From the IMG/VR virus record IMGVR_UViG_3300029922_000169, positions 1 through 37,585 of that record: 37,585 bases of DNA. One strand, written 5' to 3'. This document shows positions 7,266 to 16,230 of the stretch, piece by piece (position 1 is the first letter of the stretch; every line of letters starts with the position of its first letter). The position numbers and the translations under genes were made by a program. Origin of the DNA: a virus. Under the pieces are notes generated by a model, which saw only the letters and a program-made list of their open reading frames with translations, searched no databases and was not told where the DNA came from.

Positions 7266-9310
7266 TGCTTAACCTAAAAGAACTGAGATTTAGTGGAATA
7301 GGACGGTTTGTTGAAGAACAAGTCGTCCATTTTGAGTCTTTAGGTAGACTTGTTCAGCTAGATGGCAAGAACAACAATACCAATGGTTCCAGCGGCGCCG
7401 GAAAAAGCACTGTGTTCAACGCCATGGACTTTCTCCTTGGCTTCAACGATATCCCTAATGGCGTACTAAAATCCCGCCTTTCCGAGAATGCTATCAACGT
7501 TAAAGGTATATTCGAGTACAACGGTAGGCCTTTAACCATTACCAGGGGTAGAAAACTCCTTATCGATCAAGATGGCGACATCACTACTGGTAGCTCTAAG
7601 CTGACAGAAGAAAAACTAGATCAGATTCTAGCGATGCCACGACACTTATTCAGAAAAATTCTACACAAGAGACAAGGCGAAGGCGGCTTTTTCTTGCCCA
7701 TGACCCCTAGAGAAATCAACGATTTCTTGATGGATTGCCTCGATTTGAGCCATTTTAGGCCAAAAATCCTCACTGTAGAGAATTACATCAAAGAACTTGA
7801 AGAGAAGAAAAATTCCGTACTAGCCAAGGTAGAATCAGCTAAATCTGGCCTACAGGCCACCAAAGACGCCTACGTTTCCCTTGGATCGCCTCCTGAGAAG
7901 GACATAGACCAAGCCACCATCCTTAAGCTTAAAGGGAAATTGACCGATTCCACCAATGCGTGGAATGCCGTACTTGCCATTCATCAGCTAGAGTCAGATG
8001 CCGTAGAAGCTATGCGGCCAGATATTTCTTCTACTGCATACGATCGCTCTAAGCTAGAAGCCCTGGAGAAGGAGTCTGCTGGATTAGAAAATGAGATTAG
8101 AGCATTCAAAGCAATGGAAACAAATAGGCTTGCCTCAGCTAAGATGGCCCATCTCCAGCTAAGCAATGCGATTTTCGGCCTTCAATGTAAAATCTCAGCT
8201 GGACAGGAAGCGCACAAAGAAAGTTTAAATGTAGCAGACCAAATCAAAAAGATCAGGAATGGCCAATGTTTTACCTGCGGCCAGGACTGGAAAGACGCCC
8301 AGAAAGAATTCCAGCTGATGGATAGTCTTAGGCCTCTAAAGAATAAAATTGATGCAGGCGCAGCCGCAGCGATAGATTTGCCCCTTGTTCAATATGAACT
8401 TGATCGTATCGTGCCTCAGCTTGCTTCTAGAGAAATTGCAGAATTACCTGATCTTTTAGCTCAACAAGCTCCTCTTCTGGAAGCCATCGCCGTAGAGCGA
8501 GATAAAGAGAAGGCCCATCAAGCTACAGAGTCTACTAAGAACAAGGAAGTATTATCTAAGTTCGCCTCCATGCAGGCTTTTACCAGGGAAAAGCATTCCA
8601 AAGAATCTGAGCAGGCTCGCGGCCAATTGGACTTAGATCGTAGGGCCTTTGAAGCAGCGGTAGCTAAGCTCAAGTTGTACGAGGATTGTCGTACACGCTA
8701 CGAACGTTCCTTGGCTACCCTCAAAGACCAAGAGGCTACCTACAGCCATAATGTATCTGAATTAACAAAAACGTCAATTCAGACGCATAATGAATTAGTC
8801 CTAGCAGAAGAATTGAAAAGGGCTCTAAAGAGCTACCTTTCTTGCTCTTTTGATGATGCTCTAGAAACTATCAGCGATAGTGCGACTAAATTGATACGAC
8901 ATATTCCAAACATGGCGAATGCCACTATCCAGCTAGAAGGGGTCAGAGAGACCTTGGACGGTAAGATCAAGGAAGAGGTCAATGCCGTTATCCATATGGA
9001 TGGCGAAGAGAACGTGCCGATCCGTAGCCTTTGTGGCGGTGAGCGTACCGCGACCGATCTGGCCATCGACATTTCTGTAATTGATCTTATCGAAAATAAG
9101 GCAAACAAAGGAATAGATATTTTTGTGCTTGACGAACCCTTCAATGGGTTAGATACTGTATGTATAGAAATGGCATTGGAAGTGCTAAAGAACTCTAGCA
9201 TCAGCAAGCGGCTTATCATTGTCGATCACAACCCTGAAGTGAAGCAGATGGTAGAAAGTAGATTACTTGTAACCAGAGATGGCCCTACAAGTAGAATTTC
9301 ACAGGCGTAG
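7265..9310 (+). CDS. sbcC: SbcC/Rad50-like (T4 gp46-like) ATPase
   Basis: 681 residues with the full SMC-type layout. Walker A is GSSGAGKST at 41-49, followed by a coiled coil, the zinc hook CFTC at 335-338, a second coiled coil, the ABC signature SLCGGERTA, and Walker B with D-loop IFVLDEPFNGLD near 630-645. It would dimerise through the hook and drive the SbcD nuclease at DNA ends. The GTG at 7265 overlaps the previous stop. The short coiled-coil arms give a size between T4 gp46 (560) and bacterial SbcC (about 1050). Confidence 0.95.
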   Translation: MLNLKELRFSGIGRFVEEQVVHFESLGRLVQLDGKNNNTNGSSGAGKSTVFNAMDFLLGFNDIPNGVLKSRLSENAINVKGIFEYNGRPLTITRGRKLLIDQDGDITTGSSKLTEEKLDQILAMPRHLFRKILHKRQGEGGFFLPMTPREINDFLMDCLDLSHFRPKILTVENYIKELEEKKNSVLAKVESAKSGLQATKDAYVSLGSPPEKDIDQATILKLKGKLTDSTNAWNAVLAIHQLESDAVEAMRPDISSTAYDRSKLEALEKESAGLENEIRAFKAMETNRLASAKMAHLQLSNAIFGLQCKISAGQEAHKESLNVADQIKKIRNGQCFTCGQDWKDAQKEFQLMDSLRPLKNKIDAGAAAAIDLPLVQYELDRIVPQLASREIAELPDLLAQQAPLLEAIAVERDKEKAHQATESTKNKEVLSKFASMQAFTREKHSKESEQARGQLDLDRRAFEAAVAKLKLYEDCRTRYERSLATLKDQEATYSHNVSELTKTSIQTHNELVLAEELKRALKSYLSCSFDDALETISDSATKLIRHIPNMANATIQLEGVRETLDGKIKEEVNAVIHMDGEENVPIRSLCGGERTATDLAIDISVIDLIENKANKGIDIFVLDEPFNGLDTVCIEMALEVLKNSSISKRLIIVDHNPEVKQMVESRLLVTRDGPTSRISQA

Positions 9311-9317
9311 GAGAATC

Positions 9318-9656
9318 ATGTCTACTAAAGATCAGATCGACAAAGAGTTAGCAGAATATCTCAACAAGGAACCTAACCTAAACAGGAACGACAGGATTAC
9401 CTACCTTAGAGCGATATTTTATAAGCACCTTGAGATCAATCAGTTGGAACATGTGATTAACAACTACGACCTGCACGTTATATTAGGTGACGCCAAGGGA
9501 ATTCACGCAAATATCAAGCTTCCCATGAACATTACCGGGAAGCGCGTAGCAGGCCACGAAGTAGTCCACGTATCGGTTCTAGAGTCTTTCGTTAGATACT
9601 TAAACAGCATGCACTTGTTGAAAAAACTCACCAAGTTCGACTACACGGAGAAATAA
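9318..9656 (+). CDS. Unknown 112-residue protein
   Basis: Starts at ATG 9318 with TAGGAG at 9308-9313; an in-frame upstream start inside sbcC lacks an SD. The protein is mostly helical and charged, with a middle segment YDLHVILGDAKGIHANIKLP. I recognise no family. Its position directly behind sbcC suggests a recombination or replication accessory role, but that is context only. Its stop overlaps the next ATG by 1 nt. Confidence 0.7.
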   Translation: MSTKDQIDKELAEYLNKEPNLNRNDRITYLRAIFYKHLEINQLEHVINNYDLHVILGDAKGIHANIKLPMNITGKRVAGHEVVHVSVLESFVRYLNSMHLLKKLTKFDYTEK

Positions 9657-9928
9657 TGATTTTTAATGTAAAAAACACTGCAGGTATGGGTAAAAAATGT
9701 GCAGTATACGATGCTCAAGGGACAAAAATCGGCTCTTGTTTTAGGTATGACTCTAAGACTAGAGAAGTTAGCATGTACCTTGTTGGCCAGCACCCAAAAA
9801 TCAAAACCAAAAAGGTTTTAACTAAGCGCATCAGGGCTCACAAGCCACACGTTATGGCATGGGCTACATTGAAAGTAAAAGTAAAAATTCCAGGATCGTA
9901 TATTATTGTTGATGGCGTAAAATACTAA
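9656..9928 (+). CDS. Unknown basic 90-residue protein
   Basis: A small, strongly basic, probably beta-rich protein (KIKTKKVLTKRIRAHKPHV, ending KIPGSYIIVDGVKY). The basic character would allow nucleic-acid binding, but no motif proves it. CGGAG lies a suitable distance before ATG 9656. Not recognised. Confidence 0.65.
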   Translation: MIFNVKNTAGMGKKCAVYDAQGTKIGSCFRYDSKTREVSMYLVGQHPKIKTKKVLTKRIRAHKPHVMAWATLKVKVKIPGSYIIVDGVKY

Positions 9929-9937
9929 GGAGAAAAT

Positions 9938-10219
9938 ATGGCTAGAGCAAAAAAGAGTTTACAAGAAAAAGTACACGAGGAGATGCCTGAGTTCGCTGCG
10001 GAAGTAGCTGGCTTGGCAGTCCAAGACCTTAACAACCGTCTGGCCGCTTTGGCTAAGGGCGCTGAAGAAAACGAGCAAGCACAGGAAGACGACGAGGAGC
10101 TTGAACAAGCTCGCGCTGAAGCTTCCGAATTGGCTGCTCCGTACCGAGACGCTAAAAAGGCACTTCGCCTTCGTAGCCGATATGTGATTTCACTGATCCG
10201 CGAGAAAGGTGGTCAGTGA
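9938..10219 (+). CDS. Unknown small helical protein
   Basis: 93 residues with an excellent AAGGAG SD. An acidic, Ala/Glu-rich helical centre (residues about 40-70, ENEQAQEDDEELEQARAEA) is followed by a basic C-terminal helix (YRDAKKALRLRSRYVISLIR). It is probably a short coiled coil. No family recognised. It overlaps the RuvC-like gene by 4 nt. Confidence 0.7.
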   Translation: MARAKKSLQEKVHEEMPEFAAEVAGLAVQDLNNRLAALAKGAEENEQAQEDDEELEQARAEASELAAPYRDAKKALRLRSRYVISLIREKGGQ

Positions 10220-10836
10220 ACGACGAGCGCGTACTCACATTAGACATTTCATCCAAAACTGGATGGGCGTCCTTGGTTAGTACAAAAGATGGTATCGAGC
10301 TTGAGGCTTACGGTACATTGCCAGCGATCCACCAACCTGATGGGCAATACCCGCAGTCTATGGTGGATTGGGCATATCTTTGTTACGCGGAAATTATGGT
10401 ATTAGTTGATCGTTTTGCTCCAGATGTTCTTGTGATAGAAGAGACTGTAGCTGGTAGTAAAGCGGTATATACTCAAAAGTTTTTGGAATGGGTTCATTAT
10501 TTAGTTGCCAAGTTCATAAAAGAGAGTAATATAAAAGCTACATATCTTTTAACCGGCGCTTGGCGATCTGAAACAGGATGCTTAATGACTAAAGAAGAGT
10601 CAAAGCATAATAAGGCTGTCAAGAAGTATAAAGAGAAAAATGCTACCTCAATTGCCTATGATGAGAAAGGCAAGAGGATTGGCAGACTCACGAAGAAACA
10701 TATCAATGTGAGACGAGCAAATGAAGTGTTTGGGCAATATCTCAAAACACCGTTGAAGAAAAAAGACGAGGATACCGCAGACTCCCTATTACTAGGGTAC
10801 TGCTACCATCTTCGGAGGATAAAGCAGAATGGCTAA
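10216..10836 (+). CDS. RuvC-like Holliday junction resolvase (RNase H fold)
   Basis: 206 residues. The acidic residues of the RNase H/RuvC fold are in order: D10 in LTLDISSKTGW, Glu in VLVIEET at about 72-78, and an acidic pair in the C-terminal KKKDEDTADSLLLGY segment. RuvC-type enzymes cut Holliday junctions symmetrically; phage relatives resolve recombination intermediates before packaging. GTG 10216 overlaps the previous stop. The central third (about 10430-10790) is more AT-rich than the ends. It is the second resolvase-type gene here, alongside the endonuclease VII-like gene. Confidence 0.8.
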   Translation: MNDERVLTLDISSKTGWASLVSTKDGIELEAYGTLPAIHQPDGQYPQSMVDWAYLCYAEIMVLVDRFAPDVLVIEETVAGSKAVYTQKFLEWVHYLVAKFIKESNIKATYLLTGAWRSETGCLMTKEESKHNKAVKKYKEKNATSIAYDEKGKRIGRLTKKHINVRRANEVFGQYLKTPLKKKDEDTADSLLLGYCYHLRRIKQNG

Positions 10837-11839
10837 CAATTTATGGGACGATGAAACTGTAGAAGAGTTTCGCGATGTACCCGAAGAAGCAGAGACAGGA
10901 AGCAAGCAAGTCCAAAACGGAATCGCTAGCTCTCAACCGGCAATGGTAGTACCTTCATATCGACCAAGCAATATCCCCGCAGAACCTGTGGTGCAACGTC
11001 AAGCACCCAGGCAGCAGGTTGTGAGTGCAGATACTCAGGAAGTCGATCTAGAAGATTTGGGCATTGAGCAAGAAGAAGATTTCACAGAAGTCCTCAATGA
11101 CGCTAACCTTCGCATTGAGCAAGGTCGCCTCTATCAAATGATCATGAACCATGACCTTTTTCAGGGCATGGAAGCTGACGAGCGCGCCGTAGATAATGTA
11201 CAGAGAGAAATCCGTAAGTTCGCACGAGAACGCATGGAAATCATGTTGGGCATGCGTCAAGAGCAGGTTGCTCAATCTGCCAATATGGTATCTTCGCCTT
11301 TTAACGACCTAGAAGTGGATATTCTCAAAAAGATCGCTTCCAAGGCCACCAATGGCGCTACTGAGACCGCTGAGGCTAATGAGATCGCTCAGGTGGTTAA
11401 AGCGCCTCCTAAGCGCACCCTGACCCCTATTGGCGGCACTACTGCTATGAAGCGGCCCCAGACACCTCAAAGGCAAGCTCCTCAAGGTAAAGCTTTGCAG
11501 GCCCGGACGCAAGCGCCGATCAAGAGGTCTAAAATGGACCTTACGATCGATCAAATCGCAGCAGAAGAGGGTATTCCACGAGAATTACTCGAAGAAAATT
11601 ACAAGCCAATCGGTAAACCTCTGCATGAGCTAACTCCACAAGAATTAGCCCAAAGAGAAAAAGAAACCGCAGCTAGGCTTAGAAAGCACACGACGGTTAA
11701 ATCTGCAAGTGCTTTACCTATGGCTACGCCAGAACAAGCAGAAATGATCGCAATGCAAAGAGCCACACAAATATCGTCTGCCCCAGGCATGGCAGCGTTA
11801 TTAGCCAAAGTACAGAGTATGCCAGTTAAGAATACCTAA
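10829..11839 (+). CDS. Unknown 336-residue protein with disordered linkers
   Basis: Modular layout: an acidic N-terminus, a Pro/Gln/Val-rich linker (about 30-70), a helical domain (about 75-185), a Pro/Gln/Arg-rich linker (about 195-235), and a helical C-terminal region containing LTIDQIAAEEGIPRELL, which could form an HTH-like turn. No catalytic motif is visible. It may be a scaffold or hub protein, but I do not recognise it. GGAGG lies about 10 nt before ATG 10829. Confidence 0.7.
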   Translation: MANNLWDDETVEEFRDVPEEAETGSKQVQNGIASSQPAMVVPSYRPSNIPAEPVVQRQAPRQQVVSADTQEVDLEDLGIEQEEDFTEVLNDANLRIEQGRLYQMIMNHDLFQGMEADERAVDNVQREIRKFARERMEIMLGMRQEQVAQSANMVSSPFNDLEVDILKKIASKATNGATETAEANEIAQVVKAPPKRTLTPIGGTTAMKRPQTPQRQAPQGKALQARTQAPIKRSKMDLTIDQIAAEEGIPRELLEENYKPIGKPLHELTPQELAQREKETAARLRKHTTVKSASALPMATPEQAEMIAMQRATQISSAPGMAALLAKVQSMPVKNT

Positions 11840-11860
11840 TAGTTCACTAAGGAGAACAAA

Positions 11861-12583
11861 ATGACCCAGAATCAACCACAAAATCAGCCCCAGAACAAGC
11901 CTCCTGTAGATAATCGTAGCGCCTCTCAGAAAATTGCGGATCTCGAAAATGCCGTAATGTCCACGTACCAAACTTTGGATAATGTAATCAAAGACTTGGG
12001 CACCATCAAAGATGCTATCAAACTTCTTGGTAACAAAGTGGACTCTATCGTTAAGGCTTCCGTTAACGGCGAGGCCATCAGCGATGCAGTACTTGCTCGC
12101 ATCATGATCGAGAACAACTGCGAAGAATTGGCCAATAAAGTCAAGGTAATGATTGCTCAAGGCGTTCTAGCTCCCCAAGAACAGGTTGGCGACAACTCGT
12201 TTATCGTGGGCGCTGAGCTAAACGACGCTGGAGAAACCGTCAATCCTCGTCTGCAATTCGGTATCTTCGCACTTCGTCCTGAATTGCAAGAAAAGCTCAA
12301 AGGTTCCAAGCCTGGAGATGTGATCAACCTTGAAGAAGGTAAGCTCAAGTTCAAAGTGCTTGAGACTCATGCCATCCAGCAGCCAAAAGAAAACGCCCCA
12401 GCTCCCTTAGCCCCCGCTTCGACTGATGCCGCTCCCGCAGCTGCTCCGTTGGCCTCCGCAGGCGCTCCTGCAGCACCAGCTGCTCTAGCTCCTGTGTCGT
12501 CTGACGCTGCTCCCGCTGCCCCTGCAGCAGATCAAGCGCCCCAAGCAGCTCCCGCTACAGAACAGGCTGCTCCGCAAGCATAA
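11861..12583 (+). CDS. Unknown protein with a coiled coil, a small beta domain and an Ala/Pro tail
   Basis: 240 residues after a strong AAGGAG SD. It has a Gln/Asn/Pro-rich start (1-20), a helical coiled-coil region (about 24-66), a folded segment (about 105-175) and an Ala/Pro-rich tail (about 178-240). In the folded part, LQEKLKGSKPGDVINLEEGK plus a KFKVLE strand is reminiscent of FKBP/GreA-type domains, where a GxKxGD turn precedes the last strands. That likeness is weak. A proline-isomerase-like or RNA-polymerase-binding role is therefore only a possibility. Confidence 0.7.
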   Translation: MTQNQPQNQPQNKPPVDNRSASQKIADLENAVMSTYQTLDNVIKDLGTIKDAIKLLGNKVDSIVKASVNGEAISDAVLARIMIENNCEELANKVKVMIAQGVLAPQEQVGDNSFIVGAELNDAGETVNPRLQFGIFALRPELQEKLKGSKPGDVINLEEGKLKFKVLETHAIQQPKENAPAPLAPASTDAAPAAAPLASAGAPAAPAALAPVSSDAAPAAPAADQAPQAAPATEQAAPQA

Positions 12584-12610
12584 TTGTCTTCGGAACTAAC
12601 CTTTTATGAT
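12584..12610 (+). promoter_or_regulatory. Weak promoter candidate before the A1-like gene
   Basis: In the 38-nt gap, TTGTCT (12584-12589) and TATGAT (12605-12610) are 15 bp apart, shorter than optimal. The predicted +1 is near 12616-12617, only 5-6 nt before ATG 12622 and overlapping an in-frame GTG at 12616. This would again give a nearly leaderless mRNA. Confidence 0.3.
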
Positions 12611-12621
12611 AGCAGGTGCCC

Positions 12622-14244
12622 ATGCAAGAATTGACGAAGAACCATATAAAATTGATCAAGGCTTACATCAAACTCGTTAAGAAGACGGGTATGTATCCTG
12701 GAAGGTCGGAGCTGGATAGAATCGGGTACAACCGAGACAAACTCAGACACTACTTTTCAAACCTTGAAACGCTCAAGAAAACTGCACAAGCATGGGCAGA
12801 AGAAAATGATCCTAAAGCCTTTGAAAATGTGATCGACGAAAGTATTTTCACACCACAAAGGCTTAAGTCTCTACAAAGTAATGTCAAGAAATTCAAGAGA
12901 TTCGTGGTTACGACAGCCGTAGTTGGCTGTCCAGTTCACGAAGGCTTCTTAGAAAGTATCAAAACGTACTGCAAGCATAAAGATGCGATGTTACTCGTTC
13001 TGCCATCTGAAGATCGCGCATCTGGTGCTAATTGGAACTTAGACCACAGACTTGATAGGGACTCCATTGTTTTTAGTGATGTAAAGCTAAACAGCAATGT
13101 GTTCTTATGCTCCATCAAAACAGGCGCAAAGCAAATCGACCCTACCACCGGACTTGACCGAATTGGTCAACGTAATGGTAGCTTTATTTATGCTTCGCCA
13201 AAACAACGTCTGAAATTCATGCCAGTGAGTAACATTAAGTATCCTCACGCTGAAATGACCACGGGAGCGATCACGCAGCCTGGGTACTTCCAAATTCGTG
13301 ATAGTGTACGTAACCCCTACATGTGCGAAAGAACGGCCTACATCGCCAACCACGACCACGTAATGGGCGCCCTGATAGTCGAGATCGAAGACGATAATAA
13401 GTACCACTTCCGCCAAATCCAAGCCGATGCTCGCGGAGCCTTCGTAGATTTGGCTGATTTCTATAATGGTAGCAAAATCAGTAAGTTATATGCCGAAGGC
13501 CTTTCTATGGGCGATTGGCACTCAGGCGAGACTGATCCCGGCGCCGTAAAAGCGTGGAAAGAGGTCGTAGCGCTTGTGAAGCCTACTACTCTGTTCGTAC
13601 ACGATGGGTTCAATGGTCTCTCAATCAATCATCACGAGCGCGAGCGCCAAATCAGACGCGCAATACTTGCCAAAAAAGGTTTACTAAATCTTGAATCTGA
13701 ACTCTCAGCCCTAGCTAGAGACTTAGATGATATGGCCTCCTGGGGTGGTATCAAGAAAGTGGTGATAGTTAAATCTAACCATGATATCTTCCTAGACCGC
13801 TGGCTTGATGGTGGCGAATACGTAGAAGATCCATATAACTACGATATGGGCGTAACTCTAGCTAAAGCCATGGTAGATGGCAAGAATCCTCTCAAACACG
13901 CAGTAGAATTGCTTGGTCTCAAGGCCAAGGATAAGATGCGCTGGCTCTCTATGGACGAGGACTATTTCATTGCTCGTATCCAGTGCGGAGCGCACGGTCA
14001 CAAAGGACCAAAAGGTTCCCGTGGTTCATTGGCTGGAATGGAGAAGTCTTACGGCCTTTCCGTAACGGGTCACTCCCACGGCCCAGAGATTCTTCGCGGT
14101 GCCTGGCAGAACGGAACGTCTAGTTTACTGAAGCTTTCCTATAACGAAGGTGCTTCTGACTGGGTACATTCTTCTACCATTATCTATCCAAACGGTATGA
14201 GACAGCTGATCAATTCTTTCGACGGTAACTGGCGCTTGAAGTAG
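12622..14244 (+). CDS. Large metallophosphoesterase resembling phage T5 A1
   Basis: About 540 residues. The N-terminal 60 residues look like a helical DNA-binding segment (KKTGMYPGRSELDRIG). The second half carries calcineurin-type metal motifs in order: GDWH at about 297-300, an HDGFNG segment, KSNHD (a variant of GNHD), GAHGHKGPKGS and VTGHSHG. This arrangement and length resemble the A1 protein of T5-like phages, which is needed for host DNA degradation and second-step DNA transfer; that link is from memory, not from a search. GTG 12616 is an alternative start two codons upstream. The protein is distinct from SbcD at 4061-5020. Confidence 0.75.
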   Translation: MQELTKNHIKLIKAYIKLVKKTGMYPGRSELDRIGYNRDKLRHYFSNLETLKKTAQAWAEENDPKAFENVIDESIFTPQRLKSLQSNVKKFKRFVVTTAVVGCPVHEGFLESIKTYCKHKDAMLLVLPSEDRASGANWNLDHRLDRDSIVFSDVKLNSNVFLCSIKTGAKQIDPTTGLDRIGQRNGSFIYASPKQRLKFMPVSNIKYPHAEMTTGAITQPGYFQIRDSVRNPYMCERTAYIANHDHVMGALIVEIEDDNKYHFRQIQADARGAFVDLADFYNGSKISKLYAEGLSMGDWHSGETDPGAVKAWKEVVALVKPTTLFVHDGFNGLSINHHERERQIRRAILAKKGLLNLESELSALARDLDDMASWGGIKKVVIVKSNHDIFLDRWLDGGEYVEDPYNYDMGVTLAKAMVDGKNPLKHAVELLGLKAKDKMRWLSMDEDYFIARIQCGAHGHKGPKGSRGSLAGMEKSYGLSVTGHSHGPEILRGAWQNGTSSLLKLSYNEGASDWVHSSTIIYPNGMRQLINSFDGNWRLK

Positions 14245-14250
14245 GTAAAT

Positions 14251-14634
14251 GTGGGCAAACAAGCTGATCTAGAAAAACTAGATCGAACGATCAAAGATGG
14301 AGAAATTAGACTTCGCACGGTGAAGACTAATATAGACAGTCTTAGTCGTGAAATTGCTACACTTGAAGAATTAGAAATCCAGCTTAGATTGAACCTTCAA
14401 TGCCTCAAAGAAAATAAGATCGTAGCTATAGCAACTGAATATAAGAAGGCCAAGGAAGATTTGGCTAAAGCTAAGACCCGTAGAATTTCTATTAGTAATG
14501 ATCGTGAACATTTCAGGAAGGCAGTTGCCGAGGTAGAAATCGTTATGAAAAAAGCTAAAGAAGAATTGGACGAGATGAATAAGGAAGGTAACAATGTTTT
14601 GTACGTTGAATTCGGCGGTAAAGTCAATGGATAA
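14251..14634 (+). CDS. Coiled-coil protein
   Basis: 127 residues, almost entirely heptad-like helix with many Leu/Ile/Glu/Lys (e.g. IDSLSREIATLEELEIQLRL), ending in a short strand VLYVEFGGKVNG. It starts at GTG 14251, just after the A1-like stop. It probably oligomerises or binds a partner; no family recognised. Its 3' end overlaps the next gene. Confidence 0.7.
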   Translation: MGKQADLEKLDRTIKDGEIRLRTVKTNIDSLSREIATLEELEIQLRLNLQCLKENKIVAIATEYKKAKEDLAKAKTRRISISNDREHFRKAVAEVEIVMKKAKEELDEMNKEGNNVLYVEFGGKVNG

Positions 14635-14848
14635 AGAAGATATCCAAAAAAGAATCACAGAAGAAGAGGACTACATTCGTTGCCCAAAATGTAGCAATTC
14701 TCTCACGAAATTCCTTGCAAAAAACTCAGAGGGGGTTGAGGATAGTACTATAGCTCGGCTACTTATGATCCCTGAAGAAAAAGTTCAGGAATTATACGAA
14801 GACGCCGTGAAAAAGTTGCGCGAAGGGATGGTAGATAGAAATGAGTAA
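14594..14848 (+). CDS. Small zinc-ribbon plus sigma region 4-like HTH protein
   Basis: 84 residues from ATG 14594, which has a strong AAGGAAGG SD 5 nt upstream; ATG 14627 (73 residues) is an alternative. A CPKC pair at about 29-32 offers half a zinc site. Residues about 51-80 (STIARLLMIPEEKVQELYED then AVKKLREG) follow the pattern of sigma region 4, in which a recognition helix is followed by an A-LRKLR end. It could be a stand-alone DNA- or RNA-polymerase-binding factor. The likeness is short and only suggestive. Confidence 0.65.
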   Translation: MFCTLNSAVKSMDKEDIQKRITEEEDYIRCPKCSNSLTKFLAKNSEGVEDSTIARLLMIPEEKVQELYEDAVKKLREGMVDRNE

Positions 14849-15059
14849 AATGACCCTCTATTGTAACGGTAAAGCTATTACCGTTTCTAACGATCTTGAT
14901 CCTAACAAGGTAGATTTTTTAGTTGATTACGGCGACATAGAGACTTTCGATGTTCTATCTTTAACTGCAGAAGAAGCATCTTTGTTTGCTAGTGTTATAC
15001 GAACTGTTTTAGGACAAGAAAAATCACTTGAGCCAAAAGAGAAAGTTAAGACGACGTGA
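14841..15059 (+). CDS. Unknown 72-residue protein
   Basis: Small acidic protein, MSKMTLYCNGKAITVSNDLD..., probably a beta hairpin followed by a helix (AEEASLFASVIRTVLGQ). It overlaps the upstream stop by 8 nt and the RNase H start by 4 nt. AT-rich compared with its neighbours. Not recognised. Confidence 0.6.
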   Translation: MSKMTLYCNGKAITVSNDLDPNKVDFLVDYGDIETFDVLSLTAEEASLFASVIRTVLGQEKSLEPKEKVKTT

Positions 15060-15697
15060 ACATCGAGGTCTACTCAGACGGTAGCGCCACTACAAAAGAC
15101 AAGCCAGGAGGCTATGGCTGGGTAATGGTGATCAATGGCGTGAAGCATTCGGAAGGCAAAGGCCATATGCCTGGTGCCTCCAATAACGACGCCGAGATGG
15201 AAGCCGCCATCCAAGGTCTTGCCGCAGTTCTAAAATACCTCAACGATTGGGTTACAGGCGAAGACGGTAGGCCACTAGGCCCTCTTCCTGACGCCAATGT
15301 TACTCTAGTCTCAGACAGCCAACTCATCCTTGGCTGGGCCAGCGGAGTCTACCGCTTTAAACAAGCAGACAAATACGCAAAGTATAAACAGTTGGAATTC
15401 TTAGTGAAAAGGCTCGACGCCAAGACTAGGCACGTCAAAGGCCATTCTGGCGACGAGCACAATGAGCGCTGCGATAAGCTGGCCAATCTTGGTCGCCTTC
15501 AAAAAGAAGAAGAGTTAAAGAGCAAACCTCCAGAGCAAACCCTTATAGGTACTAAGAAAACCGGGACTTTATGCGTTTGGTATAAAGGCATTCTAAAAGT
15601 CATTGACTTAGACTCCAATGTGATAGAGAATCATGATAGAATCACCCACGGTACCCGTGGCGGCATACTAGAGATTCGCGAGGACAAATCCAGATGA
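15056..15697 (+). CDS. rnhA: Ribonuclease HI
   Basis: 213 residues. It has the RNase HI catalytic set: D8 in VYSDGSA, E47 in NNDAEMEAA, Asp in LVSDSQLILGW at about 84-94, and HVKGHSGDEHNERCDKLAN with the flexible His and the last Asp. The enzyme removes RNA from RNA-DNA hybrids, such as Okazaki primers made by the phage primase. An extra C-terminal region of about 70 residues (from about 145) is absent from the 155-residue E. coli enzyme and may be a small added domain. GTG 15056 overlaps the preceding stop. Confidence 0.92.
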   Translation: MNIEVYSDGSATTKDKPGGYGWVMVINGVKHSEGKGHMPGASNNDAEMEAAIQGLAAVLKYLNDWVTGEDGRPLGPLPDANVTLVSDSQLILGWASGVYRFKQADKYAKYKQLEFLVKRLDAKTRHVKGHSGDEHNERCDKLANLGRLQKEEELKSKPPEQTLIGTKKTGTLCVWYKGILKVIDLDSNVIENHDRITHGTRGGILEIREDKSR

Positions 15698-16230
15698 AAA
15701 CTTGGACTTTGACACATACTGGATTCGTAGAAGTGAACGTTACGCAAGAAATGCGCGATGCCGCCGATAAACGAGACAAATCGTTCTACAATAGGCTTGG
15801 GAACGTAGGTACCCATAGGACCGACAAAGGGCGCCAGCGCACTACTGGATACCTTGCTGAGGCCGCTGTAGCCAGCGTGTTCCCTAGGCTTGAATACAGT
15901 AAAGACCCGAATATCGACTTTATTTTCAAAGACATAACATTCGATGTGAAGGCTCAAGGGTGTAACTCTATGCCCTCTCCCACGTTCGTAGGAACCCTAT
16001 ACGAGGAGCAAAGCTCCCGCGAAGTGGACTTCTACATTTTCACTAGGGTCAAGAACGACTTCACGAAGGTTTGGATCACAGGCTTTGTCTCCAAAAAACA
16101 GTTCCTTAGCACCGCTAAGCTAATTCCTGTGGGCGCCGTAAACAATAACTTTCGCTACGATCAGGCGAGATACGAGATCGAATATCGACTTCTGACCAAA
16201 CCCCAGCAATTCATGGGTCCGAAGACGTGA
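15694..16230 (+). CDS. Possible PD-(D/E)XK-fold nuclease
   Basis: 178 residues. The order TTGYLAEAAVAS (Glu on a helix, about 51-62), NIDFIF (Asp) and ITFDVKAQG (Asp-x-Lys, about 84-91) matches the E...D...(D/E)xK active site of the PD-(D/E)XK fold, as in small phage nucleases and restriction-like enzymes. Following strands (VDFYIFTRV) are compatible. No named family is recognised and DNA target or structure specificity cannot be told. It lies between RNase H and a zinc-tail protein with 4-nt overlaps on both sides. Confidence 0.6.
   Translation: MKTWTLTHTGFVEVNVTQEMRDAADKRDKSFYNRLGNVGTHRTDKGRQRTTGYLAEAAVASVFPRLEYSKDPNIDFIFKDITFDVKAQGCNSMPSPTFVGTLYEEQSSREVDFYIFTRVKNDFTKVWITGFVSKKQFLSTAKLIPVGAVNNNFRYDQARYEIEYRLLTKPQQFMGPKT

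Noticed and set aside
13105-13422. Minus-strand open frames inside long plus-strand genes (for example here, and at 20321-20884 and 29722-30477)
   Set aside because: They lie wholly within well-supported genes (A1-like, dnaE, helicase), show no recognisable domains, and follow codon patterns of the sense gene.
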